Origin: Gammaproteobacteria bacterium
GTDB taxonomy: Bacteria; Pseudomonadota; Gammaproteobacteria; Xanthomonadales; Xanthomonadaceae
Length of the DNA: 6,229 nt
Assembly: GCA_012510865.1 (NCBI GenBank)
Contig: JAAZHF010000043.1
Location: 1-6,229 of the forward strand
Direction: 5' to 3'
In this document: in pieces, positions 4,710 to 6,229 of the stretch
Position numbering within the stretch: the first letter of the stretch is position 1
Layout of the letters: each line of letters opens with the position of its first letter
Translations under genes and position numbers: made by a program
Notes under the pieces: generated by a model
What the model was told of the DNA's origin: nothing
Database searches by the model: none
What the model saw: only the letters and a program-made list of their open reading frames with translations

Positions 4710-6229
4710 ATGGACACCAGCCTGATCGACCCCACCCGCGCCGAGCGCTTCGTCTCCTCGAAGTGGGACGACGAGATCGTGCCCCAGCTGGTCGAGTACA
4801 TCCGCATCCCGAACAAGTCGCCGATGTTCGACGCAGACTGGGCGAAGCACGGCTACATGGACGACGCGGTCAGGCTGATGGAGGACTGGGCGCGCAAGCA
4901 GCCGATCCCGGGCATGCAGCTCGAAGTGGTGCGCCTGGAAGGCCGCACTCCCCTGATCTTCATCGACATCCCCGCCGCCAACGGCGGCAACGCCGACGAC
5001 TGCGTGCTTCTGTACGGCCACCTCGACAAGCAGCCCGAGATGAGCGGCTGGGACGACGACCTGGGCCCGTGGAAGCCGGTGCTGCGCGACGGCAAGCTGT
5101 ACGGCCGCGGCGGCGCCGACGACGGCTACGCGATCTACGGCTCGCTGGCCGCGATCATGGCGCTGCAGGAGCAGAAGCTGCCGCACGCCCGCTGCGTGGT
5201 CCTGATCGAGGCCTGCGAGGAATCGGGCAGCTACGACCTGCCCGCCTACGTCGACCACCTTGCCGACCGCATCGGCCAGCCCTCGCTGGTGGTCTGCCTG
5301 GACTCGGGCTGCGGCAACTACGAGCAGCTCTGGTGCACCACGTCGCTGCGCGGGCTGGCCGGCGGCAACTTCACGGTCAAGGTGCTCGACGAGGGCGTGC
5401 ACTCCGGCGACGTCTCCGGCGTCGTGCCCTCGAGCTTCCGCCTGCTGCGCCAGCTGCTGTCGCGCATCGAGGACGAGGACACCGGCCGCATCCTGCTCGA
5501 GGGCCTGCACGCGGAGATTCCCGCGGACCGGCTCGCCCAGGCGCGCAAGTGCGCCGAGGTGCTGGACACGGCCGTGTTCGACAAGTTCCCCTTCCTGCCC
5601 GGCATGACGCCGATGAGCGACGATCTCACCGAACTGGTGCTCAACCGCACCTGGCGGCCGGCGCTGTCGGTGACCGGCATCGGCGGGATGCCCACGCTCG
5701 AGTCCGCGGGCAACGTGCTGCGCCCGCACACCGCGGTCAAGCTGTCGCTGCGGCTGCCGCCCACGCTCGACGGCAAGCGCGCCGGCGAGCTGTTGCAGGA
5801 GGCCCTGCTGCGCGATCCGCCGAACGGCGCCAGGGTGACGCTCGAGCTCGAGAAGGCATCCACCGGCTGGAACGCGCCGGCGATGGCGCCCTGGCTGGAA
5901 AGCGCGGTCGACGCGGCCAGCCAGGCCTTCTACCGGCGCCCGGCGATGTACATGGGCGAAGGCGGCTCGATCCCGTTCATGGGCATGCTTGGCGAGAAGT
6001 TCCCCGGCGCGCAGTTCATGATCACCGGCGCGCTCGGCCCGCATTCCAATGCGCACGGCCCCAACGAGTTCCTGCACATCGACATGGGCAAGCGGGTCAC
6101 GGCCTGCGTGGCCCAGGTGATCGCCGCGCACCAGGCCGCCAGCGCGCGCGGCGAGACCACGGGCGCCGCGGTCGCCGCGGACAGCGGCACCCGCCACGGC
6201 GGCCACGGCTGCTGCTGGCCGCCGGCGCC
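4710..6229 (+). CDS. M20 family metallopeptidase (dipeptidase-like), 3'-partial
   Basis: The frame is open from ATG 4710 to the window edge: 506 codons plus two bases, with no stop seen. The catalytic set of the M20 di-zinc peptidases is complete: His104 and Asp106 in YGHLDKQPE, Asp137 in GRGGADDG (metal bridge), Glu170 and Glu171 in EACEESGS (general base and metal ligand), Asp198 in CLDSGCGN, and His449 in SNAHGPNE. The lid-domain His231 in GVHSGDVSG matches the substrate-binding histidine of carnosinase-like dimers. The layout is a catalytic domain, an inserted dimerisation domain (about 215-385) and the rest of the catalytic domain. No signal peptide is present, so it is probably a cytosolic dipeptidase or aminoacylase-like enzyme; the exact substrate cannot be read. 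The family core ends near residue 475. Beyond it comes an Ala/Thr-rich linker and a His/Cys tail (RHGGHGCCW, 495-503), the end of which is not seen. It is divergent from the comEA-type gene and has its own promoter-like and ribosome binding signals. Confidence 0.93.
   Translation, partial: MDTSLIDPTRAERFVSSKWDDEIVPQLVEYIRIPNKSPMFDADWAKHGYMDDAVRLMEDWARKQPIPGMQLEVVRLEGRTPLIFIDIPAANGGNADDCVLLYGHLDKQPEMSGWDDDLGPWKPVLRDGKLYGRGGADDGYAIYGSLAAIMALQEQKLPHARCVVLIEACEESGSYDLPAYVDHLADRIGQPSLVVCLDSGCGNYEQLWCTTSLRGLAGGNFTVKVLDEGVHSGDVSGVVPSSFRLLRQLLSRIEDEDTGRILLEGLHAEIPADRLAQARKCAEVLDTAVFDKFPFLPGMTPMSDDLTELVLNRTWRPALSVTGIGGMPTLESAGNVLRPHTAVKLSLRLPPTLDGKRAGELLQEALLRDPPNGARVTLELEKASTGWNAPAMAPWLESAVDAASQAFYRRPAMYMGEGGSIPFMGMLGEKFPGAQFMITGALGPHSNAHGPNEFLHIDMGKRVTACVAQVIAAHQAASARGETTGAAVAADSGTRHGGHGCCWPPA

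Noticed and set aside
4677..6206. A 509-codon open frame on the minus strand opposite the M20 peptidase gene
   Set aside because: The plus strand encodes an M20 enzyme with all metal ligands. The antisense product is Ala/Val/Gly/Arg/His-rich with no recognisable motif, typical of a shadow frame in high-GC DNA.

Overview
The window is very GC-rich (roughly 70% or more by eye). Its third positions are almost all G or C, and strand-shadow open frames are long. Together with the protein types present, this suggests a high-GC gammaproteobacterium of the Xanthomonadaceae/Lysobacteraceae kind (Lysobacter, Luteimonas or a relative). That placement comes from composition and gene content only. No RNA gene, mobile element, phage gene or CRISPR array was seen.

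Region 1 (1-3362, plus strand) is the 3' part of a compact operon. It holds the end of a DUF4198-type periplasmic protein, an ApbE-type FAD:protein FMN transferase, and a membrane-anchored CysJ-like diflavin reductase. The genes overlap by 1 base (TAATG) and 4 bases (GTGA), so they are very likely co-translated. The set fits a flavin-based electron-transfer module: NADPH electrons pass through FAD and FMN at the inner membrane, and ApbE attaches FMN covalently to a partner protein. PepSY and DUF2271 proteins, which commonly accompany such genes, would be expected upstream, outside the window. The DUF4198 frame carries an in-frame amber codon at 95-97 with good family sequence on both sides. 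It is either a fresh nonsense mutation or a base error.

Region 2 (3418-4510, minus strand) holds a HutD/Ves-family cupin-like protein, convergent with the redox operon, and a small secreted ComEA-type helix-hairpin-helix DNA-binding protein. The 157-bp gap between them contains several inverted and direct repeats.

Region 3 (4511-6229) starts with a 199-bp divergent intergenic region carrying a clear ribosome binding site for each flanking gene and a TAGAAT promoter element. It continues with a plus-strand M20-family metallopeptidase that runs off the window end without a stop. The peptidase has every expected metal ligand and an unusual His/Cys-rich C-terminal tail.

I see no convincing evidence of a wholly new system. 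The points most worth a second look are the amber codon, the apparently unexported ApbE beside a membrane diflavin reductase with an altered NADPH-binding region, and the peptidase tail.
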